A DNA stretch of 64,000 nucleotides, taken from NCBI RefSeq assembly GCF_026015295.1, contig NZ_JAPDUW010000001.1:2775501-2839500 (forward strand), read 5' to 3'. Below, piece by piece: positions 20,431 to 29,704 of the stretch. Made by a program: the position numbers and the translations under genes. Position 1 is the stretch's first letter, and each line of letters begins with the position of its first letter. Source of the stretch: Segatella copri (GTDB lineage: Bacteria > Bacteroidota > Bacteroidia > Bacteroidales > Bacteroidaceae). The notes below the pieces were generated by a model, which did not search any database, was not told the origin of the DNA, and was given only the letters and a program-made list of their open reading frames with translations.

Positions 20431-22518
20431 TTACTTAAAGACATTATAATCGTAATTACATGGAACTCCGATACTTACACATATTCCTCTATTCCTGGTA
20501 CCACCCTCCTCTTCTGATGCTCCTCTGTTGCTCTGCATCTTGAAAAACATCTTGCGTTCGTTGCTTGCATTAAGCATTTCGATGGTACTGTTCAGAATTC
20601 TCAATCCGGTTCCCGTACTGGCAGCACAATTTTTCTTTTTCTTGCCAACGGTACCCGAAACTCCACATCCGTTGTCTGTAACATCTATGCGGAGCATATC
20701 GTCCTCAACCCAGATGTTTACATCCAGCAAAGGCTTATCTTCCGTCTCTTTCATTCCCACAAAAGCATGTTTCAAAGCATTCTCTACAGGAATCTGGATA
20801 ATCATAGACGGCAGCATGAGCTTCATATCCACATCCTTGGCAACATGGAACTGAGGCATCGGAAGGAACGGATTGGTTTCATGGCGAAGAGTAGAATAGC
20901 TCGTCACCATCTGCAGTTCCTCTTCCAAACTTACCGCCATCTTATCGCAAGAAAGCAAGTAGGCACGCAGTACCTGTATCAGGAGCTGAAGCGGTTTGAC
21001 ATTAACCCCCTTCGGAAGATTAGATACGAAGATATTGAGCACATTAAATACAAAATGAGGCGAGAAACGATTGCGCACATTCTCCATCTTCAGAGCCATC
21101 ATCCGGTTCATCTCCTCATGATGCTGATGCTTGCTGCGCAACCATTTGTAACGGAGGAAAGCGATGAGAGCCAACACGCTCATTACCAGCAAGCCGATAA
21201 TCAGGAGCAGGATGACTCTAAAGGATCTTACCTCTGCTTGCGTGGTGCTAAGGGATAAATCACGGCGAACGATGGCCGTATCCTGCTTGAATCTCAATTC
21301 ATTCTCCTGAACATTCGAAACCATCGTAGCGTTACGGAGCGAATCGTCGTACTGATTCATCAGTTTCTGATATTGCAGAGCCTTGGCATATTGTCCCTTG
21401 CGCTCACAAAGAGCCGCCAGTCCCTTATGATAAAGGTAAAGATAATTAGGCGACATCTTGGAGAGATCGTATGGCTTGTTCAAAATCTCGGTAGCCTTCG
21501 CCAGACTATCCTGCTTCAGAGCCAGAGATGCATTCAACCCATCCACATAGAATTGCACATCGCTCTGCATGGAGGGCTGGGCAAAGAAGAATTTCGTGGT
21601 AAGAGTCAGATATTTCTGTGCAGAATCCAACCGGTTGAGTTCCAGATAAGTCTGTCCGAGATTAGCATCAACAATAGCCGTCGCCAGGGGCTGTTCCATC
21701 TGCCGTGTAGCCTTTTGAGCTTTCAGGAAGCATTTCAGAGCCTCAGCCGGTTTTTCCTGACTGCTGTACACATTTCCCCAACTGTTGTAAAAGAAATGAA
21801 CATCTTTCGGATTCTTTGGCGGATACAGGCGTTCAGCCTTCTGGAAATAATGATGCGCCAGCTGATAGTTCTGCAAATCATTATAAACCTGTCCCAGTCC
21901 TGAGAGAATACTGTTCTGGGCTTCATGCTGATTCAGAGAATCTGCCAGGAAATAGGCACGGCGATACCAGGAAGAAGCATCCGCCAGCTTACCCATCTGT
22001 CTGGACGCATCGGCAATATTGATACATACATCAATCGCCTCGCCGCAACTGTCAAGGTTCATGATTTCATGATAAGCTTTCTCATAATAATTCAAAGCCT
22101 CCTTCCTCTTGCCGGAAACCAGCAAAAGTATGCCTTGCAGATTATCAGCACAAGAAAGAATTCTGTTGTCAGGAGTTTGTTTGCAATAAGCGTTAACCGA
22201 ATCTATCAACGACTGGCATTGGGCATCAGCCCCCTTCATATAATAACATTTAGCTATTAATAATTTTTTCCATTGATCGCTTTTATCGGGATTACCTTCA
22301 CATTTGAAATTTCTTATCAGCATGATCATCGAATCAGGATGACTCTGCATGAGAGATTGGTGACCGGACACAAATTCATCGATATCTTTATGCCACGACT
22401 CATCACCCTTCTGCCGATGAGAACAAGCGGCAAACAGCAGCATCAGAACGAATAACCACAGAAGGCACAGTCCGTTCTTAATCTGCATCGTCATTATCTT
22501 TCTATATACACTTACCAT
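20431..22518 (-). CDS. TPR sensor histidine kinase (LytS/YehU type)
   Basis: 695 residues; the start may instead be Met at 22494 or 22488. The N-terminal signal LMLLFAAC is lipobox-like (Cys about 32). TPR repeats fill about 40-400 and probably sense in the periplasm. One membrane segment (VILLLIIGLLVMSVLALIAF, about 430-450) leads to a His_kinase domain with RFSPHFVFNVLN and a HATPase domain with DVTDNGCGVSG and GTGLRI. It partners the downstream LytTR regulator. The upstream TACTTTCG may be a weak -7 box. Confidence 0.88.
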   Translation of the reverse strand: MVSVYRKIMTMQIKNGLCLLWLFVLMLLFAACSHRQKGDESWHKDIDEFVSGHQSLMQSHPDSMIMLIRNFKCEGNPDKSDQWKKLLIAKCYYMKGADAQCQSLIDSVNAYCKQTPDNRILSCADNLQGILLLVSGKRKEALNYYEKAYHEIMNLDSCGEAIDVCINIADASRQMGKLADASSWYRRAYFLADSLNQHEAQNSILSGLGQVYNDLQNYQLAHHYFQKAERLYPPKNPKDVHFFYNSWGNVYSSQEKPAEALKCFLKAQKATRQMEQPLATAIVDANLGQTYLELNRLDSAQKYLTLTTKFFFAQPSMQSDVQFYVDGLNASLALKQDSLAKATEILNKPYDLSKMSPNYLYLYHKGLAALCERKGQYAKALQYQKLMNQYDDSLRNATMVSNVQENELRFKQDTAIVRRDLSLSTTQAEVRSFRVILLLIIGLLVMSVLALIAFLRYKWLRSKHQHHEEMNRMMALKMENVRNRFSPHFVFNVLNIFVSNLPKGVNVKPLQLLIQVLRAYLLSCDKMAVSLEEELQMVTSYSTLRHETNPFLPMPQFHVAKDVDMKLMLPSMIIQIPVENALKHAFVGMKETEDKPLLDVNIWVEDDMLRIDVTDNGCGVSGTVGKKKKNCAASTGTGLRILNSTIEMLNASNERKMFFKMQSNRGASEEEGGTRNRGICVSIGVPCNYDYNVFK

Positions 22519-22643
22519 GATAGACTATTTAAATGAATTTATGTTTCAGTTGCGAAAGTACAACAAAAAATCCAAATAGACAAAAAAATAACTGAAAAAC
22601 TCATTTTTTATATAAAATATGAACTAAAACGCGTTTAAATGTG

Positions 22644-22651
22644 TATCTTTG
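22644..22651 (+). promoter_or_regulatory. Promoter -7 box before the pseudouridine synthase
   Basis: TATCTTTG ends 4 bp before ATG 22656. The mRNA would be nearly leaderless, and the GTG at 22641 cannot be the start. Confidence 0.6.
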
Positions 22652-22655
22652 TAGC

Positions 22656-24326
22656 ATGGAAATGCATTTATTCAAAAATATAGAACTAAATAATATACCT
22701 GAAAGGATGAACAATCCATTCAGCTACGAACCTCATCCGCTCTGCATCGAAGCATGCAAGGAGCTGCAAGCTGAACTCTCACAGCGAAACGACTGGCGGG
22801 AGGAAATAGACCGTGGAAAGATGTTCGGCATACTTATCGTAGAAGCCGACAATGGTAAGATTGGCTATCTGAGAGCTTATAGCGGACAGATTGGCGGCAG
22901 AAGCGACTGGGAAGGTTTTGTGCCAGCCGTTTTCGATTATCTTCAACCCGACGGATATTTCAAGGTACATGAGGCTGAGATTTCGGAAATGAACCAGCAA
23001 ATCAGACAGTTTGAAGCCAACGAAACCCTGATAAAGGCGAAAAACCTGATTGATGATTTGCAGCAAAAGCGCCAGGAAGTTATCGCAAACTATCAGACAA
23101 AGATAAAAGAAGCAAAGGAAATGCGAGATGCAAGGCGCCAGGAAGCCCTTTCGGCAGGAACGCCCCTGAGCGAAGAAGAGGAGAAAGCGATGATAAAAGA
23201 GAGCCAGTTTATGAAGGCAGAACTGAAGAGGCTGAAAAAGTCGATAAACGAAAAGACGGCGTACGAAACGCTATATGAAAACTACGAAAAGGATTTGAAA
23301 AGTGCGAAACAGCTCCGCAAACAGTTATCTGAAGAACTTCAGCAATGGCTGTTTTCGAAATTCCAGATGCTGAATGCGGAAGGAGAAACCAAGGACCTGC
23401 TGGAGATTTTCAAGGACGAGGCGATTAAGATTCCACCTGCCGGAAGTGGAGAATGCTGCGAGCCGAAACTCCTGCAATACGCTTACCAGCATGGCTACAA
23501 GCCTCTGCAGATGGCTATGTTCTGGTGGGGAGAGAGTCCGAAAGAAGAAATCAGACATCATCTTCTGTTTTATCCTGCCTGCAACGGAAAATGCAAACCG
23601 ATACTACATTGGATGCTGCCTAAAACAGTCTTTGAAACCCAACAGACCGAAACTACTATATATAATAAGGTGGAAACGCTCTACGAAGACCGTGAACTGG
23701 CAGTCATCTATAAGCCCGAAGGTTTACTCTCGGTTCCCGGGAAAGATGCAGCCCAGCCTTCCGTCTACGCTCTGATGCGCAGGAAATATCAGGAAGCTAC
23801 TGGTCCGCTCATCGTCCACCGTCTGGACATGGCAACAAGCGGACTGATGATTATTGCCAAGACCGAGTTTGCCTATCATCGCCTGCAGAAGGAGTTTCTG
23901 AATCATCGGGTTCAGAAGAAGTACGTAGCCATCGTTTGCGGAAAAGACAAGGAATCGTGCAACCGGATTCTGAAAGAAGCTGAAGGCGGAAGAGGTTACA
24001 TCTCGCTCCCCCTGATAGCAGATTTCCTAGACCGTCCACGCCAGATGGTAAACCGCGAACAGGGCAAGGAAGCCATTACAGAATACGAGGTTCTAGAGCG
24101 TATTGACGATACCCATCTTCGCCTGGCGCTTTATCCTAAAACGGGCAGGACGCACCAGCTGAGAGTGCATTGTGCTCATCAGGAAGGTCTGAATGCCCCT
24201 ATCATCGGCGATCCGCTCTACGGCAACGAGCCGGCAACAAGACTGCATCTTCATGCAGAGGAAATCACATTTGAGCACCCGATGACGGGAAAGAAGATGA
24301 CTATAACAAGAAAGGCTGATTTCTAA
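22656..24326 (+). CDS. RluA-family pseudouridine synthase with coiled-coil N-domain
   Basis: 556 residues. The C-terminal half (about 335-556) is a RluA-type synthase with the catalytic HRLDMATSG and KTGRTHQLRVH. It isomerises uridine in RNA, probably rRNA or tRNA. The N-terminal half is unusual for E. coli RluA: a small domain with MFGILIVEADNGKIGYLRAY, then about 100 charged residues predicted to be coiled coil (about 115-240), then a Cys/His-containing region ending HWMLPKTVF. It fits the longer Bacteroidota RluA proteins. The exact target base is unknown. Confidence 0.88.
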   Translation: MEMHLFKNIELNNIPERMNNPFSYEPHPLCIEACKELQAELSQRNDWREEIDRGKMFGILIVEADNGKIGYLRAYSGQIGGRSDWEGFVPAVFDYLQPDGYFKVHEAEISEMNQQIRQFEANETLIKAKNLIDDLQQKRQEVIANYQTKIKEAKEMRDARRQEALSAGTPLSEEEEKAMIKESQFMKAELKRLKKSINEKTAYETLYENYEKDLKSAKQLRKQLSEELQQWLFSKFQMLNAEGETKDLLEIFKDEAIKIPPAGSGECCEPKLLQYAYQHGYKPLQMAMFWWGESPKEEIRHHLLFYPACNGKCKPILHWMLPKTVFETQQTETTIYNKVETLYEDRELAVIYKPEGLLSVPGKDAAQPSVYALMRRKYQEATGPLIVHRLDMATSGLMIIAKTEFAYHRLQKEFLNHRVQKKYVAIVCGKDKESCNRILKEAEGGRGYISLPLIADFLDRPRQMVNREQGKEAITEYEVLERIDDTHLRLALYPKTGRTHQLRVHCAHQEGLNAPIIGDPLYGNEPATRLHLHAEEITFEHPMTGKKMTITRKADF

Positions 24327-24343
24327 CCGAAACCAGCCTTTCT
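24309..24343. terminator. Shared terminator, convergent genes
   Basis: A 10-bp perfect stem (24309-24318 with 24334-24343) overlaps the stop codon of the pseudouridine synthase and lies between convergent genes. Confidence 0.6.
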
Positions 24344-24394
24344 TCATATCTGCGGATGACAGAATCCGCAGAAACAGATGAAAACATCGTAACA

Positions 24395-26053
24395 TCAGAC
24401 AAAGAACATCACGATAACCTGAGCTATCACCACTCTGATAAACATGCCGAGCGGATAAACCGTAGCATAACTGATACTTGGCGTATCGCCATCCAGCGTC
24501 TCGTTGGCGTAAGTCAAAGCCATCGGATTCGCCATACTTCCACAGAGGATTCCGCAGATACTGCCGAAGTCATACTTCTTGGTCTTCAGGATGATGAGAC
24601 CTACGATAACCACAGGCACAACCGTGATAAGGAAACCGATGCCTACCCACATCAAACCTTCCGGACGGACTACCGTCTCGAAGAACTGTCCACCAGCCGC
24701 CAATCCCAGGCAACCGAGATAGAGGGCAAGACCCAGTTCTCGCAGCATCAGCCCCGCACTTCGCGTCATATAAGAGATGAAATGCACACGAGGCCCCAGC
24801 GCACCAATCAGAATACCCATCACGATAGGACCACCGGCAATACCCAGACGTACAGGAGCCGTCATTCCAGGAATATCCAGAGGAACGGTTCCTACGGCTA
24901 GACCGAGAATGATTCCGAGGAAGATAGCGCCGAGGTTCGGCTCGTTCAGGGTCTTTACGGCATTACCCAGAAACTGCTCTACATGGTCGATACTCGTAGG
25001 GTCGCCAACTACCGTCAGTCGGTCGCCGTACTGCAGACGGAGGTCATCTGTAGCAAGCAGACGGATATCACCACGAAGCACTCGGCTCACATTCACGCCA
25101 TAGGAATTTCGCATCTGCAGACTGCCCAGGCGCTTGCCGTTCAGTCCCGGACGGGTAACAACGATAATGCGGCTTTCTACCTTCGCATCAATCGCATTCC
25201 AGTCTACCTTATCATTATTCCACTCCTTATCCACCTTCTTTCCGAAGAGAATCTGCATCGCCGAGACCTCTTCCTTATTGGTAACCACGAGCACATTATC
25301 ATTCGTATGAAGTACCGTATCAGCCTGAGGAACAATTACCTGTTCGCCTCTCCACACACGGGAGATGATGAACTTGCGATGCGTCATCATCGTAATCTCT
25401 GCGATGGTATTGCCGTTCAGGGCAGGATTCACGATTACATATTGTCCGATAGACGTATGGTCGTCATCATCATTATTGCGAATCTCCAGATCTTCCGGTT
25501 TCACAAAGAGTTTGCGCAAGAGCATCATCGCCAGGATAACGCCCACAACACCCAACGGATAAGTAACAGCGCAGCCCAGAGCCGCACCTTCGCTAGGCAA
25601 GCCCAACTGCTGCAACGCCTGCTGGGCAGCACCAAGGGCAGGCGTATTGGTTGTGGCGCCACACAGAATGCCCATCATATCAGGCAGACTGATTGGCAAA
25701 ATCCAGCACAAGCCGAGCGAGAACAAGGTTCCCACCAGGATGACAGCCAGACTCCAGAGATTAAGTGAAATGCCTTCGTGACGCATCGAACCGAAGAAGT
25801 TAGGACCCACATAAAGACCCAGCACATACACAAACATGGTAAGGCCGAAGCTTTCTGCAAACTCCAGCATGTTCTGGTCAATAGAGAGTCCGAGATGACC
25901 CGCTATAATACCCACGAAGAATACGAAGGCTATGCCAAGGGAGATTCCTTTGACATGAATCTTGCCGAGGGCAAGACCCAAAGTACAAATCAAAGACAGG
26001 ATGACGATGCCTTGCACCGCCGAATGCACGTTGATTAAATTATCAAACCACAT
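24395..26053 (-). CDS. AspT/YidE-type transporter with RCK_C domains
   Basis: 552 residues. Two blocks of about five hydrophobic segments (about 10-170 and 385-552) flank two soluble TrkA_C/RCK_C domains (about 200-370), for example VLVVTNKEEV and TVVGDPTSID. This is the layout of the AspT/YidE-YbjL putative antiporter family. Inner membrane; the substrate is unknown. AspT itself exchanges aspartate for alanine, but distant YidE relatives are uncharacterised. It has a strong divergent promoter shared with the PfkB gene. Confidence 0.88.
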   Translation of the reverse strand: MWFDNLINVHSAVQGIVILSLICTLGLALGKIHVKGISLGIAFVFFVGIIAGHLGLSIDQNMLEFAESFGLTMFVYVLGLYVGPNFFGSMRHEGISLNLWSLAVILVGTLFSLGLCWILPISLPDMMGILCGATTNTPALGAAQQALQQLGLPSEGAALGCAVTYPLGVVGVILAMMLLRKLFVKPEDLEIRNNDDDDHTSIGQYVIVNPALNGNTIAEITMMTHRKFIISRVWRGEQVIVPQADTVLHTNDNVLVVTNKEEVSAMQILFGKKVDKEWNNDKVDWNAIDAKVESRIIVVTRPGLNGKRLGSLQMRNSYGVNVSRVLRGDIRLLATDDLRLQYGDRLTVVGDPTSIDHVEQFLGNAVKTLNEPNLGAIFLGIILGLAVGTVPLDIPGMTAPVRLGIAGGPIVMGILIGALGPRVHFISYMTRSAGLMLRELGLALYLGCLGLAAGGQFFETVVRPEGLMWVGIGFLITVVPVVIVGLIILKTKKYDFGSICGILCGSMANPMALTYANETLDGDTPSISYATVYPLGMFIRVVIAQVIVMFFV

Positions 26054-26108
26054 AATGTTTCTTTATATCTATTCTAGATAAAACTTTAAAAGTTGCTTTT
26101 TCTCGATG

Positions 26109-26139
26109 CAAAGGTACATTAAAATGCGAACAAAACAAA
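26109..26139 (-). promoter_or_regulatory. Promoter of the AspT/YidE-type transporter
   Basis: Minus-strand TTTG (26139-26136) and TACCTTTG (26116-26109) with exactly 19 bp between them: a full Bacteroidota consensus promoter. Confidence 0.75.
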
Positions 26140-26155
26140 ATAATTCCCATTTTTT

Positions 26156-26186
26156 TTTGTATTATTCTCGATTTGCAGTACCTTTG
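26156..26186 (+). promoter_or_regulatory. Promoter of the PfkB kinase gene
   Basis: TTTG (26156-26159) and TACCTTTG (26179-26186) with exactly 19 bp between them. The promoter is divergent from and adjacent to the transporter promoter, and it rules out starts before 26208. Confidence 0.75.
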
Positions 26187-26207
26187 CATCCGCAAAATGT
26201 AATAAAA

Positions 26208-27077
26208 ATGAAAGATATTTGTTGTATTGGGCACGTAACAAAGGATAAAATCGTGACCCCGAGCAGTACGGTTTACATGGCTGGCGGCACCTCTTTTTAT
26301 TTTGCCTACGCCATCAACCAATTGCCAAAGGATGTAAGTTTTTCGCTCATTACGGCGATGGATCCTACCGAGAAGGAACCGGTTGAAAAGATGCTCAAGG
26401 CTGGAATAGACGTCACCTTGAACCCATCGCGCAATACGGTTTTCTTCGAGAATATTTATGGCGATAATCCCAACGACCGTAAGCAGCGTGTGCTTGCCAA
26501 GGCAGATCCTTTCACCATCCAGCAGCTGGAGCATGTAGAGGCCAAGGTCTTCCACCTGGGCAGTCTGCTGAGCGATGATTTCTCGCCAGAAGTGGTTGCC
26601 TTTCTTGCCAAGAAGGGAAATGTTTCCATCGATGTGCAGGGATATCTGCGCGAGGTGAGAGACGAGAAAGTTTACGCCATCGACTGGAAGGACAAGCTCG
26701 ATGTGCTCAAGAACACCTATTATCTGAAGGTGAATGAGACAGAAATGGAGACCATTACCGGACTGAAGGACCCGAAGGAAGCCGCCAAGCTGATTCATGC
26801 CTGGGGCGTAGCCGAGGTTATCATCACCCTGGGTAGCGAGGGCTCTCTGGTTTATGTAGATGATACGTTCTACGACATTCCAGCCTATCCTCCTCATGAA
26901 GTAGTAGATGCTACCGGATGCGGCGATACCTATTCGGCAGGCTATCTCTACAAGCGCCTGCAGGGAGCCAATCCGGTAGAAGCCGGCAAGTTTGCGGCAG
27001 CCATGTGTACCATCAAACTGGAGCACAACGGACCATTCAACCGCACCATCCAGGACGTAGAACGCATCATGAAATAA
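26208..27077 (+). CDS. PfkB-family carbohydrate/nucleoside kinase
   Basis: 289 residues from ATG 26208, chosen because the promoter lies just upstream. The N-terminal GGTSFYFAYAINQL is the substrate-side Gly motif and DATGCGDTYSAGYL carries the catalytic Asp and anion hole of the ribokinase/PfkB family. A cytosolic sugar or nucleoside kinase is expected; the substrate cannot be assigned. The downstream helicase gene has its own -7 box. Confidence 0.85.
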   Translation: MKDICCIGHVTKDKIVTPSSTVYMAGGTSFYFAYAINQLPKDVSFSLITAMDPTEKEPVEKMLKAGIDVTLNPSRNTVFFENIYGDNPNDRKQRVLAKADPFTIQQLEHVEAKVFHLGSLLSDDFSPEVVAFLAKKGNVSIDVQGYLREVRDEKVYAIDWKDKLDVLKNTYYLKVNETEMETITGLKDPKEAAKLIHAWGVAEVIITLGSEGSLVYVDDTFYDIPAYPPHEVVDATGCGDTYSAGYLYKRLQGANPVEAGKFAAAMCTIKLEHNGPFNRTIQDVERIMK

Positions 27078-27126
27078 ATTTTAGATAATTTATCCTATTA
27101 TCTTCTTATTTTTGCCTGAATTGGTG

Positions 27127-27134
27127 TAACTTTG
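27127..27134 (+). promoter_or_regulatory. Promoter -7 box of the SF1 helicase gene
   Basis: TAACTTTG ends 9 bp before ATG 27144. The earlier in-frame TTG at 27132 overlaps this box and is not a start. Confidence 0.55.
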
Positions 27135-27143
27135 CATCCAATT

Positions 27144-29210
27144 ATGGAACAGATTTCACCAATTCAGGCATTATTGCAGCAACGCACCCTGCTCCAGCTG
27201 GAGTATTATACCGAGAAAGAAGCCTTCCGCAAGCTTACCGAACAGATGGGCATGCAGCGGAAGGTGAAACGAGGTGATGCCTGGTTCCCGCTACAGGTGG
27301 GAAAGAGCTTTTATAATTCGCTGAACCAGACAGCCATAGAGGTTTTCCGAACCTCTGACCAGGATATCGAGCACAATTTTGAGTTCGGTCGCCCCGTCAT
27401 GTTCTTTATGGTCAAGAAGATGGGCAAGAATGAGAACCAGGGCAACACAGCCCTTCAGCAGCCAGAAAACGCTTCAGACGCTAATCATAAAGTTCAAAAT
27501 TCAAATCTCAAAGGTCAAAGTATAAAATATTTCTCCTTCACCGGAACCGTGAGTTATGTGGATGGCGACAGAATGGTGGTTACCGTACCCGATTCTGCCC
27601 CTCTGCTCGAACTTCAGCAGTCAACCGATCCTATCGGCGTACAGCTATCCTTTGACGAAACCAGCTACAAACTGATGTTCGAGGCCTTGGACCGCGTGAT
27701 GAAGGCGAAGAACAACCGTCTGGCTTATCTCCGCGATTTATTCTATTCCCATCAGAAGGCAGGAAGATTCTCCTTCGAACCGATGAAGTTCCCTTGGCTC
27801 AATCCTACCCAGGAAAGGGCTGTGAACGAGGTGCTTTGGGCGAAGGATGTGGCCATCGTTCACGGACCTCCGGGAACCGGAAAGACTACAACCCTGGTGG
27901 AAGCCATCAACGAAACCCTGATGCGTGAGAGCCAGGTTCTGGTGTGTGCACAGAGCAATATGGCGGTAGACTGGATTTCAGAAAAACTGGTGGATAGAGG
28001 CATCAACGTGCTCCGTATCGGAAACCCGACCCGCGTGAACGACAAGATGCTGGGCTTCACCTACGAGCGCCGCTTTGAGAGCCATGCTGATTACCCTCAG
28101 CTTTGGGCAATCCGCAAGGCAATCAGGGAATTAAGAAAGAACAGAAAGAAGGGTAGCGAAAACTATCATCAGAAGATGGACAGGCTGAAGAGCCGTGCTG
28201 CTGAAATAGAACTCCGCATCAACGCAGAACTCTTTGGCGAGGCGCGTGTCATCGCCTGTACCCTCGTAGGCTCAGCCCATCATCTGCTGGAAGGCATGAA
28301 GTTCGGTACCCTCTTTATCGACGAGGCTGCGCAGGCTTTGGAAGCTGCCTGCTGGATTCCGATGAAGAGAGCCAGCCGGGTGATTCTGGCGGGCGACCAT
28401 TGTCAGCTGCCGCCTACCGTAAAGAGTATTGCGGCATTAAGAGCCGGACTGGGCAAGACCCTGATGGAGCGCATCGCCGAAAACAAGCCGGAGGTGGTAA
28501 CCCTGCTGAAAATCCAATACCGCATGAACGACGAAATCATGCGATTCTCCAGCGACTGGTTCTACGGGGGCAAGGTGGAGAGTGCGCCTCAAATCAAATA
28601 CCGGAGCGTATTGGATTACGACCATCCGATAACGTGGATTGATACATCAAACGAGGAGAATCAGATAACGATAGAAGGAGAAGATGCTCCCGAGGATTCT
28701 GCTTCCACATCATCTTCTGTATCTGCAGCCAATCAGAATTCTGATTTGAACTTCAAGGAGCAGTTTGTGGGCGAGAGTTTCGGGCGCATCAACAAGGCAG
28801 AAGCCGAGCTAACCCTGCTGACCCTGGCGGAATACTTCACCAAGATAAGCAAACGGCGCGTTTTGGAGGAAAGAATCGATGTAGGCATCATTTCGCCTTA
28901 TCGTGCCCAGGTACAATATCTCAAGAAACTCATCAAGAAGTATGAATTCTTCAAGCCTTACCGCCGTCTGATCAGCGTAAACACGGTAGATGGTTTCCAG
29001 GGGCAGGAAAGAGACGTGATCCTCATCTCCCTGGTACGTTCCAACGACGAGGGCCAGATTGGATTCCTGAAAGACCTCCGTCGCATGAACGTGGCGATGA
29101 CGAGAGCCAGAATGAAGCTCATCATCCTGGGCAACAAGGACACAATGACGAAACATCCTTTCTACAAGAAACTGTGGGAGTATGTGGAAGCTATCAACAA
29201 CAACGAATAA
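27144..29210 (+). CDS. SF1 helicase, Upf1/IGHMBP2-like
   Basis: 688 residues. An N-terminal OB-like region is followed by helicase motif I GPPGTGKTT, motif Ia VLVCAQSN, motif II LFIDEAAQ, motif III AGDHCQLPPT, motif IV/V ISPYRAQV and VNTVDGFQGQE, and motif VI NVAMTRAR. This is the Upf1-like SF1B group (DNA/RNA helicases with an AAA_11/AAA_12 pair). Two low-complexity insertions are visible: one (about 115-130) is a translated copy of a dispersed TTCAAA-rich repeat, the other (about 510-540) is Ser/Asn-rich. A role in nucleic-acid repair or RNA quality control is inference. Confidence 0.9.
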   Translation: MEQISPIQALLQQRTLLQLEYYTEKEAFRKLTEQMGMQRKVKRGDAWFPLQVGKSFYNSLNQTAIEVFRTSDQDIEHNFEFGRPVMFFMVKKMGKNENQGNTALQQPENASDANHKVQNSNLKGQSIKYFSFTGTVSYVDGDRMVVTVPDSAPLLELQQSTDPIGVQLSFDETSYKLMFEALDRVMKAKNNRLAYLRDLFYSHQKAGRFSFEPMKFPWLNPTQERAVNEVLWAKDVAIVHGPPGTGKTTTLVEAINETLMRESQVLVCAQSNMAVDWISEKLVDRGINVLRIGNPTRVNDKMLGFTYERRFESHADYPQLWAIRKAIRELRKNRKKGSENYHQKMDRLKSRAAEIELRINAELFGEARVIACTLVGSAHHLLEGMKFGTLFIDEAAQALEAACWIPMKRASRVILAGDHCQLPPTVKSIAALRAGLGKTLMERIAENKPEVVTLLKIQYRMNDEIMRFSSDWFYGGKVESAPQIKYRSVLDYDHPITWIDTSNEENQITIEGEDAPEDSASTSSSVSAANQNSDLNFKEQFVGESFGRINKAEAELTLLTLAEYFTKISKRRVLEERIDVGIISPYRAQVQYLKKLIKKYEFFKPYRRLISVNTVDGFQGQERDVILISLVRSNDEGQIGFLKDLRRMNVAMTRARMKLIILGNKDTMTKHPFYKKLWEYVEAINNNE
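27484..27521 (+). repeat. Dispersed TTCAAA-rich repeat inside the helicase gene
   Basis: A copy of the element starting ATCATAAAGTTCAAA and continuing with CTCAAA/TTCAAA-type heptads, in frame within the SF1 helicase gene. Other copies are intergenic. Confidence 0.75.
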
Positions 29211-29225
29211 AATAAAGACTATTTT

Positions 29226-29627
29226 ATGCTACAACGAGACTACATACAGCGGTTGATTCGCGAGTTTATGGCGGCACTCGAAAGAATGCTCGAAAAGAAA
29301 GAGGTGGAGGTGAGACGTGAGAAGATTAAGGAGCTCTACAATCAATACGTAGGTCCTTACGCCTTCTACAGCATCGCCACCATTGAGGACGTGATGAAGG
29401 CGATGGCAGGAATAGAGGACGAGGAGAAGCGACTCTCCAAGATGGACATGCTTGCCGAGCTCTATTATCACGAGGCAGATATGGTGGGACAGCCCACAAG
29501 AGACGAACTCCTGAACAAGGCGTTCATGCTCTTCGATTATGTGGAAACCCACGGAGATACCTTCTCCATCGAACGCCGCAACAAAATGGCACAAATCAAA
29601 CAGAAGATTGGAGATGCACTCAAATAA
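29226..29627 (+). CDS. Hypothetical helical protein
   Basis: 133 residues, almost entirely alpha-helical and charged, with no signal peptide or membrane segment. I do not recognise a family. It lies 15 bp after the helicase gene on the same strand and is probably co-transcribed. The sequence begins with an amphipathic helix (YIQRLIREFMAALERML) and ends with a TPR-like KAFMLFDYVE segment. Confidence 0.75.
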   Translation: MLQRDYIQRLIREFMAALERMLEKKEVEVRREKIKELYNQYVGPYAFYSIATIEDVMKAMAGIEDEEKRLSKMDMLAELYYHEADMVGQPTRDELLNKAFMLFDYVETHGDTFSIERRNKMAQIKQKIGDALK

Positions 29628-29667
29628 AGAGTGCATCCTCCTTATATTTTTAGGATAACAAAAACTA

Positions 29668-29704
29668 ATCATAAAATTCAATGGTCAAAACTCAAAGTTC
29701 AAAG
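29668..29704 (+). repeat. Dispersed TTCAAA-rich repeat at the MATE start
   Basis: A copy of the ATCATAAA..TTCAA..CTCAAAGTTCAAAGT element. The MATE start codon lies inside it, so its first residues MVKTQSSKST are repeat-encoded. Confidence 0.75.
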
